Shown here piece by piece: positions 36,812-49,320 of a stretch of DNA of 64,000 bases (within the stretch, counting starts at the first letter, position 1; each line of letters opens with the position of its first letter). Location: the NCBI GenBank assembly GCA_963556495.2, contig OY747713.1, forward strand, positions 39,949,961 through 40,013,960, given 5' to 3'. This DNA is from Valencia hispanica. Taxonomy: Eukaryota > Chordata > Actinopteri > Cyprinodontiformes > Valenciidae. The notes beneath the pieces are model-generated. The model searched no databases, was not told the DNA's origin, and saw only the letters and a program-made list of their open reading frames with translations. The translations under genes and the position numbers were made by a program.

Positions 36812-37430
36812 CTTAAAGGAGCCGTATGTAAGATTGTGGCCAAAACTGGTACTGCAATCATTTTCAAATTACTGTAAAGCGGTGTATCCCCTCCCCCTCC
36901 CCTCCTGACTCGAGGTTGCCAGATAGGCTGCAGGATCCAGCAGGAACCCTAACCCGTGCTAATGTTGTTTTCCTCAGCGTCTCCCCATAATGACAGAGAA
37001 ACGGGCTCTGATAATGCATTGCTAATGTCAGCAATGACGACTCGCAGTTTTTATTTCCAAAACAATTCCGTACGTTTTCAATTCGATGACCCTCCTCCTC
37101 CATATGCGCTAACGTAACGTTACTTTGCACGAACATGCATAACTTTGTTCGACTGTCATGAACATTTGAAATGTCCATTTACATGAAGTACAAGTTAGCC
37201 AAACATAGATGAATATTACCTGTCCAGGAGAAAATTAGCAACGTTGGTGTCCGTCTTCAAATTCTTCTCTGTTTTTTGCCTTCTCCATCTTGCAAAGGCA
37301 TCTCCTTTACAAATCCTTGTTTTATTTCGGACTTCGTCATGACGTATTTCTGAATGGTCTTTTAAGTGTAGTGACGTTAGACATTTTCTTTTATCCAAAA
37401 CACTTTTGTAGCCGGGAGAAAGCTGCAACG
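36812..37430. repeat. possible TTAA-type interspersed repeat
   Basis: Begins TTAAAGGAGCCGTATGTAAG, a start I associate with a common fish repeat. I could not find the opposite end. The minus-strand open frames here are probably part of the repeat. Confidence 0.35.
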
Positions 37431-37856
37431 GGGTAAGTACATGTTCACATTACCATGTAAGTTAGATCAAAAAGGCTTTATAGACACTAATTTGTGTTTT
37501 CCAATCCATTACACCGCATTTATTTGCCATCTCTTCCTTCTATTTGCATTTCCTCCTCTGTTTTCTGAGTGACAATGAAAGCCCGAGAGAAAGACAGAGA
37601 GAAAATTATCCTAGCAAACAATCATCTGAGTGGCAAATTATACACATTTCACGCCCTTACTGATGCTCTTGTGCCATTAGTGGTGTGGAACCAGTATCGG
37701 CTCTGTTCTCCACAGCTTTCCTGCTGCTCTTATTTTATTCCAAATCTGACGCTGGTCTTCAGCAAGTTCAACAAACCACAAAAAAGCTGTTGATATTTGT
37801 TGTTTTTTAGACAAGACTATTCCTTTTCTCTCATTCGTTTGTTGTTGTTGTTTTGT

Positions 37857-38640
37857 ATTTAACCATCTCAACAAGTTTGATTATTGTGAAAATTTCAATA
37901 TGATTTTGTTACTAATTTCGGAAAGTGAAACTCATATATGGATTTATTATGCATGTAATCAAATATTTCAAGTCTTTATTTCTTGTAAATTTGATGATTA
38001 TGACTTACAGATAATGAAAACCCCAAAATATGTGTCAGATAGTTTAAATATTGTGAAAAAAGAATTATAGTGTATTCAGAGAGGTTGAATGGAAGGAAAA
38101 AGTGTGGCGTCACACTCTAATCGGCTACTTTACTCAAAAGACCGGCAAAGGCGACACAATTAGAAGGCTGCTGTTATTTAAAGGGTAATTTAATTCAAAA
38201 ATACTTTATTGATCCCAGGGGGAAATTATGTGTTGTAACCCGTACTATTCAACGTCTTTGCTAAAGAAGATGGTTGTTCATAAACATGTTGTATTTGAGC
38301 ATTTTCATAGAAAGTTGAGTGGAAGAAAAGAGTGTGGTAGGAAAAAGCGCACCGGCAACAGGGATAACTACAGCCTTGAAAGGATTGTCAAGCGAGGTCC
38401 ATTCAAGAACTCAGGTGAGCTTCACAACTAGAGGACTGAGGCTGAAGTCACATCAGGCACAACTGAATCAAACACAGTTACAGTTTTCATTATCTGTAAG
38501 CCATGATCATCATATATGATATTTCACTATGTGTGTAAAGAATCTATATAATATATGGGTTTAACTTTCTGAAATAAGAGATGGAAAAAAATTTACTATT
38601 CCACAATATTCAAACTTTTTTAACTTGTACTTGTAGGCGT
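37857..38640 (+). mobile_element. internally deleted Tc1-like element
   Basis: Inverted ends (left near 37870-38020, right near 38475-38638) share CTTACAGATAATGAAAAC and a CAAGTTTGA..ATATTGTG-like terminus. Between them only a short transposase piece survives: KLSGRKECGRKKRTGNRD and ERIVKRGPFKNSGELH (38318-38428), the N-terminal DNA-binding region of Tc1 transposase. The DDE core is missing. Confidence 0.7.
38184..38226 (-). repeat. LINE 3' tail inserted in the Tc1 relic
   Basis: AATACTTTATTGATCCCAGG followed by GGGA is the reverse complement of the ...GGGATCAATAAAGTATTT 3' end seen at 41.5 and 46.7 kb. Confidence 0.7.
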
Positions 38641-39039
38641 AATGACACGCAGACATATTTTACAGAAAAACCCCTCCCTTGCAGGTCAACATGTGTGTGA
38701 ATGTGGACAGGCCGTCACGGCTGCCTTGAGTGCACGAGACCAGCTGATAAACCCAAACACATCACGGATGAAAGGAAGGCTTAATGATCAGAGAATGTCA
38801 GAGCCGAGGGGAAAAACTGCTGTTCATTCAGGAGGATCCCCTTTATTCTTGATTGAGTTCAACCACCTTGTTTAGAAAGGCAGGAGGGAATTAGCCATTT
38901 TTAATTAGCTGACAGGATGAAAAGTCAATCACGCCATTGATGAGACAAACTCTGTCTCTCTGGAATTACAAAGCATTTAGGACTTCTAGTTCTTTGTAAT
39001 AAATGATCATATTTTCCCCCCTAGGAGATCTGGATTGGT

Positions 39040-39440
39040 CTCAGAGAGACCATGGGAATAAGTAATCAGCGTTCTAAAGAAATCAGTGAGAAGAGTGACA
39101 GAATGTGTGGGATGGGATGGAGACTGAACTTTTTGCCCATTCTTCGTTGTAAAATAGCTCCGACTCGGTCGGATTGGGTGAAAAACATATATGTAAACAA
39201 CGGCTTCAAAATTTTCACCAACTGGATTTAGGGCTGAGCTTTGACTGTACCATTCCAACATAGAATTATGCTTAGATTTTGGCTGTATGTTATGTCTTCT
39301 TCCTAACAGGTTTTCCTCCACTTTTACCCTTTTTCCTTCTTCATCCATCTTCCAATCAACTCCAGTCAGCTTCCTGCGCCTGGTGAAGAAAGGATTGCCC
39401 ACAGCATGATCCTGCCACCACCTATGCCACCCATTAGAAG
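39040..39440 (-). mobile_element. degenerate Tc1-like fragment
   Basis: CCCACAGCATGATCCTGCCA near the right end and TTTGACTGTACCATTCCAAC upstream are typical antisense Tc1 transposase blocks. No open frame remains. Confidence 0.55.
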
Positions 39441-39814
39441 TGAGTGGGCTGTTTTTGGAGTCGCATGTAGGGTGAAGGTTTTTTTAATCTTCCACGTGAT
39501 TACAGCGTCCTGTCTGCTATGTTCCTGGGTCTTCGTGATGTTTGTTCACTAATATACTCATAAAAAATAAAAATAAAACCTGTCACAGGACAGCTGAAAT
39601 TACACGCTGCTTTTTAGACCAGGCTTAAAAGTTTGGATTATTTGCTGTTATTTCAAACTTTTACGTTTCTTTTACATTACAACCGATCTGGCGTTCCGTT
39701 TAGCTGGTACACCTTCCCGGGGGGAACAACTGAACATTTTCCTTCTACAAATCAGTGTTTGCTGAACGTGCTCCTCAAAGCCGACTGCCCTGCATGTTTT
39801 AGATGTTTCCCCGC

Positions 39815-40032
39815 TTCTTGTATGAAGGATCGCTGTGAAGTCAACGACTCCATGCAAATCTGCTGGGATTTTCTTAGACAGAAAACTATTTTAACCAATA
39901 GAAATAATAAACTGAACTTGACTAGATTGTTGATAACTACGTTCAATTGGCTTTTTTTTTTCTTTTTTTGCAAAGTGCCTTGAGACAACATCTGTTGTGA
40001 AATGGCGCTAAATAATTAAACTGAATAAAATA
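39815..40032 (+). repeat. L2-type LINE 3' end
   Basis: AATCTGCTGGGATTTTCTTA, GCCTTGAGACAACATCTGTT and AATGGCGCTAAATAATTAAAC follow the order of the 3' UTR of the 19-20.5 kb LINE, with an internal poly-T. More diverged than the 34.5 kb copy. Confidence 0.7.
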
Positions 40033-40678
40033 GAACTTAATTATATTGCGGTCCCATTCCCAGTTATGCTCTACTTTTGTAACTGTAACTTGAAAAAATT
40101 AGAACATTTCTATTTGGCTGCTGCAGACTTTTCCTCTTGAACCCAAATTGTCTTCGTAGTTAATGTTGTTTGCAAAAAATAAAAAAATAGATCTGAGATT
40201 TTATTGCATGTGGACATGAACATAAATCCTGTGGCCCCCCACCGCCTCCACCACACATGTCGCTGAGCATAACTCTGGCAGCACCAATTTCAGACGCACC
40301 TGTCGCAGGTGAACTCTCTTTACTTGTCATAGCTGTTAAGCTGACCCAGTTTCCATAGCGACAGAGACCAGGCTTGTTACCGTCTGCCAATCCCCAAGGG
40401 CGCGCTTGTGTCTCCCCTGACGGGAAGAACGGGAGAGCAGGAGGTGACGAGCAGGGAGGGGAAAACCCCACAAAATCACTGAAACATGAAAATATTTCTG
40501 GCAGGAAGAAATAATCGAAGGGAATGGAAATGATTGATTTACATTAAAGGATTCTTTTTTTAATTCCGAAAGTTGGAAAATGACCTCTCACCACTGCAGA
40601 ACTCATTTCTCCTCCAGTTTAGCTCTGTTTTATTACAGTGTTTCCTATCTTTGCTTAATGTTGCCTTCTTCCTGTGCA

Positions 40679-40691
40679 CCCCCCCCCCCCC
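40679..40691. repeat. poly-C tract (13 C)
   Basis: Uninterrupted C run on the plus strand. Confidence 0.9.
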
Positions 40692-41213
40692 GGTGATCTG
40701 CTCTGACCTAGATGTTGCTTCACCGGTGTCTGCAGGAACAAAACCCAATTTCAGCCCAACAGAACAATGTTTGCCTCACCTTTTTTTTTTCTACCCACAA
40801 AATCACAATTCTGACATCTTGTGTTCTATATCTCCCTTTGAAATGACATCTACATCTTGCTAAATCGCGACGCTTCAAACTAACATAACATAACATAACA
40901 AACATGCATAACCTCTGACACAAACCATTACACTGTAGCTCTGAATACAGAACCTGACGTTAGGCTTTCTTATATAATATATAAGAAAGACTAAAGTAGA
41001 TAAAATAAGAAATGACCCAAGAACAAGACAAACAGACGCCTGAAGGGGGGGGGGGGCAGGAGAAGAGGAGGAAACTCAGTGGAAGGAAAACAAACAAACA
41101 TACAAAGACTAAGAAGGAAACTCAAATCCAAACACCTAAAGATCGAAGCACTAAAATGATCAGCTGAACTGAATAAGGAAATTAAATAACTGTTACTCAA
41201 AACACGAACACCC

Positions 41214-41526
41214 GACAGGTTCTGTTCTGGGAAGGACTTCTGAAGAACCTCTGGAGATGATGAGGCAAAGAAGGATTCTTCATAACATCATGAAAATCGT
41301 AGACAACTCTGAACGTCTTCTTCATGGGACTATCCTACAACAACAGTGCCTTCTGTTGGAGGGTTTCTTCAGACCTGCTGCAATACAGACTGCTACAGGA
41401 GATCCTTCCTGCCCACAGCCATCAGCATCTGCAACAACTCTTTGGAGAAACTCTGATATTATCAGTCACGACAATATGAATTTTCCTTCTGGGATCAATA
41501 AAGTGTTTGTCAATTTGAACTGAATC
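41214..41526 (+). mobile_element. 5'-truncated CR1/L2-type LINE fragment
   Basis: Same family as the 46.1-46.7 kb copy: ACCTCTGGAGATGATGAGGC, then GGAGATCCTTCCTGCCCACA and GGGATCAATAAAGTGTTTGT. The short coding remnant is the C-terminal region after the RT core and is broken. Confidence 0.7.
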
Positions 41527-41529
41527 GTG

Positions 41530-42320
41530 TGTTGGGGGTGATGCTGTCCACCAAACATAGGGCTTTTCTTCCGCCCTGGTGGCAGCAGTATGACGGATCT
41601 GAGATCTGAGAATGAGACATTCCTCCTGCCGTACAATTGACTTAGTTCAATAACAACAGGCCCATTAATTAACACGGTGCAGAGTGCAGGGTGTGCACGA
41701 GACTGAGCTGCCTCGGCCGAGGTCTGCGCTCTCCGAGTGCTTTTTCTAGTAACAGCATGTATTGAGTTTCGCTCCATGAGATTGTCGCAGATATAGTCGG
41801 TATCTTCATGGATGCACTCAATTAGGAAGCTACGAGAGAATTAAACTGAATCTAATTTAATCAAGTTCAGCAGAGACGTTACTTCGGTCATCAGATCTGT
41901 GCCAAAAGCCCCGAACAAAGAAATCCAGATTACTTATACACTTAACTCCACCTTTATTGTCACAGAGGAGAGCATCTCCTCAGTGTTATCTGTACGATTT
42001 ATGTGCAGCCGAGATAATTTTTAGTAACAACAGTGTCCGGTTTCTTGGTGTGTGTGTGTTTGTGTGTGTGTCCGCAGCTGTCTAAGTGTGCTGTGAGCCA
42101 GAAGAAAGATAACATTCTTTACTTTTTGAGCAATAGAACTACAGAGAAGGGGGGGGGTTGGTATATCTTTTCTGCTTTAACACAGGTAGACCAGGCCAGG
42201 TAAGATGAATGCAGCGTACATCTCATGTCATATCGATGCCTAATTGCACAGCCGATTGGGTTATGGATATCTTGTTGGAAACTGAGGGTGCTGGTAGAGA
42301 GACTGAATGTGAAGACACCA
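41530..42320. other. no gene recognised
   Basis: Only (TG)n-rich sequence near 42050-42071 and short frames. Confidence 0.4.
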
Positions 42321-42321
42321 T

Positions 42322-42323
<2 letters not shown>

Positions 42324-42390
<67 letters not shown>
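42324..42390. repeat. (AT)n microsatellite, about 67 bp
   Basis: Perfect AT dinucleotide array, self-complementary. Open frames through it are artefacts. Confidence 0.97.
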
Positions 42391-42392
<2 letters not shown>

Positions 42393-43204
42393 ACTTCTTT
42401 CTTCATAACTTTTCCTCCAAACATTTTTTAGTCTTCGAGAAATGAAACGACTCTTGTGGCCGACCAAAGTTGGACGGCTGTTTCTATTTCTGTAGATATA
42501 AATGTTTCAGAGCAGACAGAGGGTGATATATGTTACAACGGCTCCAGTTAGGCTGCTGGGATAAATTTAGGCCCAGCTTGCCTCTGGCACAGTAAAATAG
42601 AACGGGAGTATGGATGAGTTTGGCACTGAATTTACTACTGTAAAGATAACACGTGGTCGGTCCTCTTTTGTCAGTTCGTGTCTGCGTGTGTGTACAGAGA
42701 GGTGGGGGGGGGTTGAGACGGAGAAGCGAAGGTGGCACGGATTTTCACTTCAAAGGTGGGCCGGAGGAGAGCGCAGATTAAAGCACACCAGGAATCAAAG
42801 AGCTTCGGGGCCCTAGGCAGCGCACAGGTGTCTCCTGCATGCACGTGTGTCTGTCTTCTTGTTGGGTTGTATAACAGGGGGCCTCACCTCGTCTATTTTT
42901 ACCTGCCAGCTCTCCCGAGACCTCTCTGGGTTTTTTTGTTTTGTGGGTTTCTTTGCTGTCTTCGGTTCGTTTGTGCACTTTCAGGTCCCGCCGGCAGAGA
43001 TGAAGGAGACAAATTTGGCCTCAAACGTCACCGCTGATCCGTGCGAGCCTAAAAGAGTGACAAAAGTGATCAGGCGAGGACGCACTGAGATGCGGGGAGT
43101 CTGCTGCAATGTTTGACTGAATCCTACATCCACCCACCCACCCACCTACCCCCTTCACGGTCTCATTCAGACGATAAGAGGTGTTGTCTAACACTGACGT
43201 CAGG

Positions 43205-43315
43205 TCAGCCGTCGTCCTCCTCATCGCCCACCTCCTTGATGAAATCCGGGGGACAGGCGAGGAAGCGAAAGCTGTCAACAACATCTCTTGACAGAGCCAG
43301 AGCAGCGTCAAGGTG
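43205..43315 (-). CDS. candidate terminal coding exon, acidic C-terminus
   Basis: Seen: on the minus strand a pyrimidine-rich tract ending in AG (43316-43317) precedes a frame of 36 codons, starting HLDAALALSRDVVDSFRFL and ending IKEVGDEEDDG at TGA 43205-43207. Codon usage is GC-rich at third positions and the acidic tail looks like a real C-terminus. I do not recognise the family. The overlapping plus-strand and other minus-strand frames have low-complexity Ser/Arg content and look like shadows. No obvious AATAAA follows within 500 bp on the minus strand, which weakens the case. Confidence 0.3.
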   Translation of the reverse strand, partial: HLDAALALSRDVVDSFRFLACPPDFIKEVGDEEDDG

Positions 43316-43631
43316 CTCAGGCGGCAAAACAGACTCACTCTCGGGTCATTCTGTCTGGACTTAGGGAACTGTATCATAAAGATGCCACATGTCGGTGTTA
43401 TCACAGGCTCATACGTGAATTCGAAGGTACAATTTGAAGCTAATATACAGTGCTGTGAGACAGTTAACGAACCCCCGACCCCACCCCCGTCGCATGTCGT
43501 CAAATATTAGTCAGACTTGAACAAAGTTTTAATGTCAGACAAATACGACCTATCCACACCCACAGCCCATCCCCACCCCCTTTCCCCTACGACCACAGAA
43601 AAAACCAAAAGGTCCATCTCATATTTCAACC

Positions 43632-43692
43632 AAAAAAGATCTATTCAATTCAATTCAAAAACACTTTGTTCATCCCAAAGAGAAGTTAAATG
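43632..43692 (-). repeat. LINE 3' tail fragment
   Basis: TTCAATTCAATTCAAAAACA and TTTGTTCATCCCAAAGAGAA is the inverse of the GGGATCAATAAAG-type tail. Confidence 0.6.
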
Positions 43693-43982
43693 CTGTCAGA
43701 GCTCTTATCATCCAGACATCTTCAAAGAGTCGATCTCCGTTGGCAGCCGGTCTTGCAGTAAATCTGAAGCACTGCTAATCCACCTCATTTGCTTTTGCTT
43801 CTCCTCTTCGTATCTACATCTGGCCGTGTGGTTAGAAAGCCGGGCAGAGAGATGTTGGAGTAGGGGATATATTTTAATTTGAACTTCCTCCTTCTCTCTC
43901 TCCTCTTTGGTCCCGTTCTGCATCCTTGAAGCCTCTGTTTCAACTCCCCTGGGATTTGGAGTCATAGTTCAGTTATTATTTC

Positions 43983-44393
43983 CCTTACGAAAATGTCACA
44001 TGGATTGAACATGTTCTTCATGGGATCACATGTTATTCAATGTGGTCTTAGGTAATGCACATGTGTAGCACACATGGACTTCACATGTGTCGTTTAACAT
44101 AGGTTTCACTTTTTTTCACATGCAGGTTTTATGTGGAAAATACCATGTTTCACATTTGGTTTACATGTTATCCCATGGGATTCACAGTTGAATATCCATG
44201 GGTTTCACAGTTTATTACCATGAAAATGTTCCAGATAGATGCGGGAAATTTGTGCAAGACACAGGTGGTCCCATGTTTTTCGCAAAACTCAGATGTGTTT
44301 TCGCATGTGAATCTCACATCGCTCAAAGATCTTTCACATGTGATCACATGGGATTTTGCCCATCTGAGATCCATGTGTTTTTTCCGTGAAGAT
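43983..44393. mobile_element. CACATG-rich MITE with inverted ends
   Basis: Left TTACGAAAATGTCACATGGA and right (reverse complement) TTCACGGAAAAAACACATGG form imperfect TIRs. The interior repeats CACATG/CATGTG about 15 times in irregular spacing, giving many small palindromes and short frames on both strands. Confidence 0.55.
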
Positions 44394-44425
44394 TGAAAGT
44401 TGAACAACGGTTCATGTATGAATGT

Positions 44426-44745
44426 AGTTCCCACAGTTGGGAATCGAGACCCCACTCAGGGTCACAAACATGTAAGTGTGGGGTCGTTGAGATCGTCTTG
44501 AGACAAAATGTTAATACCAGAAATAGCAATGAGAGTGCGTCTGAATGTTATAAATAGGTTAAAAGAAAGAACAACGGGCTTGAATTGATAAAAATAACAT
44601 TTATTGGTCAATATTTTGGCTGTTGATGTTGATTGTGTTGCCATCGTACCATTTTTAACTGACTCAGCAAAAATGCTTGTATGCTTCACCATGAGTCAGG
44701 GTCATGGGCCTATTAGGAAAGTTTGGGAACCACCGATCTAAAGCA
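44426..44745. mobile_element. possible hAT (Charlie-like) MITE
   Basis: Right end TTTGGGAACCACCGATCTAA is a typical inverse CGGTGGTTCCCAAA terminus; the left end TAGTTCCCACAGTTGGGAAT is a weaker match. A GGGTC...GACC-type subterminal repeat is visible (CACTCAGGGTCAC and ATGAGTCAGGGTC). Confidence 0.4.
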
Positions 44746-44749
44746 CACC

Positions 44750-46120
44750 AGCTAATTTACTACTTTTCCAAAAGAAAAAAAAGGGGGATTTTGGAGTGGT
44801 CAAGTCAAAGTCCAGAGTGAAAATCAAATGAGATGTTGTGGCGTATTCCTGCTCAAAAACTTTCTGGCCCACTTTTCCTTGCAGCATGTTTTTACTTCAG
44901 CTATATCAAAGTTTAGCTCACTCTAACCATAAGACTATGGGGACTTCATGATGGCCGTTACAACCAGTTATATTTCAGGGGGAAAATACAATGTAACTTA
45001 AGTTTTGGCTGTAACACCTGTTTTAGAATTCAATAAATTGTGGGTCTGTTTAGAGTTTTTGAAAAAGGGATACAAATAAACACACAACCAGGGCAGAGTT
45101 ATTTTTGTACTTTATTATTAATTAACATACTGTATTAATATAACAAACTTACAAGTCCTTAATAATAAAAAGCTTTTCGATCTTTGCATCACTCAATAGA
45201 TTCCTCAAAAAAAACATGAACATACTGTATATCCTTCCATAACATATTATGTTGGGTAATTTATGTATTTTTTTGAGTTTTTAGACTTATAACCACACTG
45301 TGCACTTTACCATCAACAGCGGATGTAAATATATACCATACCTTACCAGCGTTTAAGCATTAGTTTAAGAAGTTTGGACGTTACACAATGCTTAAACCAT
45401 GATGCTGCAGGTAGAAAATGCTGGGGAATGTGACCCGTAACTGCAAGCGAAGGTGCAGACAATGTATTCTTGAGACACTGTGACTTTAAAACATTCGACT
45501 CAAATGTGTTTAGATAAAAAAGTGTCGAAAGCATCCGCTTTTTTTTTTTTAAGTTAATCTGCCACACAAACATTACCTTTCCAGGACGTTCGTGGATAAG
45601 AGAAACATGTTCCTGTTACGACAATATTTAAAAGTTGCCTCGTTTCTCATTGATATATGTTGAGTGTTCAAACGACAGGGCATGCAGCTTTTTGGCAGGC
45701 CCGCGCTTTTTCGGCACGATACCCATCCAGCATGGACTAAAGCACAGCACGACTAGTTCAGAAGCAATCTGGACTGAGTGAAAAAAGGTATGTTAAACAG
45801 ACAAAGTAGTTTTCAAGACTGCATAATTCTAGCGGGTCTATTTTCTCTCCCAGAGTGCGGTCGTGACTGGTTCTGAATGAGGGCTTCATAAGCAGGCAGG
45901 CGCTCCCCCTGGTACTGCGTACTGCCACAGATCCTTTTAGTGGTAAGCAATACCAGACCACACCGGTTTACTTTCACGCCTGGTTATCGGACGCAACAGC
46001 AGTATCAATGTCAGATATTGATTTCCCCCAAATGTTCATGTCGGTGCATGCCTACATCCATTGACATATCATTCATTCGCACCAGTAGGTTTTTAGTATT
46101 CTAATATAACAACTCCTAAT
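44750..46120. other. no gene recognised
   Basis: AT-rich; short frames only. Confidence 0.4.
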
Positions 46121-46127
46121 ATCACAG

Positions 46128-46735
46128 ACATGACCTCTGTTTGCATCATGGGAGAAGAAGTTGGGTTGGTTGAGGAGTGTAAATACCTCGGAGTTCACCT
46201 GGACAATAAACTGGACTCTTCTGGACTGGAGACCCAACAGTTAGGCCGTCTACGAGAAGGGACAGAGCAGACTGGACCTCTTGAGGAAGCTTAGGTTCTT
46301 TAAGGTTTGCAGCAAGATCTTCTACAAGTCTGTTGTGGAGAGTGTAATCTCTTCAGCCGTCATCTGTTGGGGTAGCAGCATCGGAGCCAGAGACATAAAA
46401 GGGCTCAACAAACTGATAAAGAAGGCTGGTTCTGTTCTGGGGATGACGGTGGAACCTCTGGAGATGATGATGCAAAGCAAGACTCTTCATAAAATCAAGA
46501 ACATTATGGACAACCCTGAGCATCCTCTTCATACAATCTATCATACAACAACAGAGTGTCTTCAGTCCGAGGCTTCTTCAGTTTCGCTGCGACACAGACC
46601 GCTATAGGAGATCCTTCCTGCCCACAGCCATCATGATCTACAACAGCTCCTTAAAGAAATTCGAATAGATTGAGTTAAAAGAACACCTAATTTCCCTCTG
46701 GGATCAATAAAGTATTTTTGAACTGAGTTGACTGA
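46128..46735 (+). mobile_element. 5'-truncated CR1/L2-type LINE
   Basis: Encodes the segment after the RT core: EYKYLGVHLDNKLD-like sequence (one codon altered), then LRKLRFFKVCSKIFYKSVVE, SAVICWGSS, GLNKLIKKAGSVLG and MDNPEHPLH. A frameshift separates the first part from the 46281-46607 frame. The 3' end is CTGGGATCAATAAAGTATTT. A closely related copy is at 41.2 kb. Confidence 0.8.
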
Positions 46736-46739
46736 CATA

Positions 46740-47690
46740 TTGTTCCAGATAAATATTCAGGCTTGAAACGATGACTCCGCTCTGAAAACTAAACCGACAC
46801 ATGTATAGGTGTGTACCATCGATTTACAGAACAGAGGAAACCACTTTCCACTGTTGACATTTCGCCATAATATACAGTCTATGCATTTCGCGCGTGTTTC
46901 ACCTTGAGTGAAGTGTGTAACAAAGCAGCGTGACGGAGAGGGGGTGGGAACGTGGGGGCACAGCTGTGAGCACGCACACACACACCGTTTGAAAGCATCC
47001 TCTACGCCCCCCCTTCCCCGATCCAGAGTCCCTATAGCATGGCAAGGCAACCACTATAACATCCAGCCTCCATCCCAACGTGGGCCGCAGAGCTGAACCT
47101 CTCTGTCTTCACCTCGCCACCGCCCACGGCTCTCTCCAGACACCCACTCACCACTCCACAGCGAGGGGAAGGAAGGAGGAGAGAGTGTGCGCCAACTCTC
47201 TCGTTTCACCACCTAAAGTGGCTTCATGTAATGGCGGAATATTGCCTCTCGCTGCAGACACGCGTGGTTAAACCCACAGACGTGTAAACGCGCACACCGG
47301 TACCTACACAGGTACTCCATCGCCGGTCGCCATAGCAACACGGTCGGCAGCGTTCATGCTCTTTTGGCCTTACCGGAGCGTCACATTGTGTGTGTGTGTG
47401 GGGGGGGGGGGGGGTTCATGCACACAGAGCTCGGCTCTCACGGCGCAAACATAAAATAAAAAAATAAATAATTCCTTTCAGGCGATATAAGGTCGATCAG
47501 AGAGCGGAGGCGAAAAGGAGAGAATTTTTGTTTTGGTTAAATAGTGCCATCTAAAGGACAAACCACGCAAGTGCACCGACGAACACTATTAGTTTATCTC
47601 CACCTCACATAGAACATGGAAAAGCACCTAGAGCCTACCAATCGATTTTTTTTTTGTAAATAAAACAATATTTAAGGTTTGAACATCGAA
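46740..47690. other. no gene; GC-rich patch and poly-G
   Basis: A moderately CpG-containing stretch at 47060-47350 could be regulatory, but no exon or promoter motif set was recognised. TG repeat and a G15 run lie at 47386-47414. Confidence 0.4.
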
Positions 47691-47694
47691 CTGA

Positions 47695-48110
47695 GCACCT
47701 TATGGTACAAATACAAACATACTGTACCAAGGCAGTGACATAATCACCCTCAACCTGCCCTCCCAAAGATGTGGCAGCATCATGGATGGTGGGGAAGATG
47801 GACAAGAGCTAAATATGCTAAGGCAGTCCTAGATGTAAACCTATTAGAGACTGTATAAGAGCTGAGACTGGAGCGGAGGTTCATCTTCCAACAAGAAAAC
47901 AAACGCTAAATATACAGCAAGAGATGCAATGTATCAGTAGGCTATTAATCAAAACATATTCATGTGGTTGAATGGTCCAGTCAAAGCACAGAGCTAAATC
48001 CAATCACGAATCGGTGCCAAGACTGTTCACAGTCACTCTCCATCCAATCCTGAGTCTGAGTTTGAGCTGTTTTACACAGAAAAATGTGTTTTGAAAAAAA
48101 AAGTTAACTC
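47695..48110 (+). mobile_element. degenerate Tc1-like transposase fragment
   Basis: GTGGCAGCATCATGGATGGT, CGGAGGTTCATCTTCCAACA (second catalytic Asp region), ATGGTCCAGTCAAAGCACAG and CCAATCACGAATC (third catalytic Glu region) occur in transposase order. Frames are broken. Confidence 0.7.
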
Positions 48111-48119
48111 GTTTCTAGA

Positions 48120-49320
48120 AGTGCAGAGCTAGCAGAGACAAAACCCAACAAAGTTGCAGCTGTAATTAAATTATGGAGGCTAAAAACAAATATTTCTCTT
48201 TTGCGTATTAGTAAATAGAAGGGTTAACTTTGTGGATCTATCATAATAAATCCAAATACATTAAACTTTTTGTCCTCATAGAAGTTTTTTTTCACTCTTT
48301 TAAATACATCTGTGTGTATATATATATATATATGTATAGATATAAAGTTGTTTTACAGGCCAACTTCTAAAAGCAGGGACTCGGTCTGGAAATTAGCATT
48401 TGGCTAAAGGGCCTGCAGACAGGATCTTTTAAACCTAACATTCTTTAATGTTTTCTTGCAGCCAAAATGAACATAAAACTACATCAAATAAAGAAATATA
48501 AATGCATTTTAATTTTTAAAAGTAAAACCTAGATTGTGTCTTACTATTATTAAGCATCCGTAGATTCATATACATAAGCCAGCACCATGGTCAGTGGCAA
48601 GCTTGTAACGACTCCAGGGAAATATTGTCTTCCCTTAATAGATTCTCCGATCACTGTATGGTTGCTTGAGCACTTCCTAACCTCTCGGCGGAAGCTTTCA
48701 TCGTTTACAGGCTGCACTTCATCGTGTGCTGAATAGTTTATTCTCAAACACTTGTGTTGTCAGTGTCTAAACAAGTGGCTTGATCTCACTCCTGTCAGGG
48801 ATATGTTTTCTGCAGGTCTATTTGTAGACTAGATTGCAATTGTATTGTTTTATTTATTGCATGTTTAATCCCTTTAAGATAAAACCAGCCCATCACCTTT
48901 TTTTATGGAGAAAACAGGTTTTGTGGCAGATGACGCATTCATTATTAATACAGCTTTCTAAAATTAGCTCCACAAAGGACATACCAGCTCTTAAACCACT
49001 GTTGGGATGGGGAGCTTATCTTAAAAACATGAAATCCTGGTGAGAGAACGACATTAGTTTTCAGCAAACCCAAAAATTAAAAATGTGGAGATTCCAGACA
49101 AAAACTCGTGAATGGAATTTCTGTTTAAACTTAAGTCTGTGGGGAAATTACAGAGAAGACCTGACATTTATGGTGGAAACATGTTGTTCTTTTTAATCTT
49201 TGACTTAAGTCAGAATTTGTTCAGAGGACACCCATTAAGCCACAAGTCTGTCCTATAAAGTGGCAAGAAGAAATCTACAAGAATCCCTGTTTGCGGTTTG
49301 GCACAAGGCATCTAGAGGAA
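48120..49320. other. no gene recognised
   Basis: AT-rich with a short (TA)n near 48318-48333. Confidence 0.4.

Noticed and set aside
42119..42467. Four overlapping frames of about 68-101 codons with (YI)n stretches
   Set aside because: They are translations of the (AT)n microsatellite.
43021..43503. Minus-strand frame of 160 codons
   Set aside because: Its residues are low-complexity and it runs through the region in a different frame from the more convincing 36-codon candidate exon.
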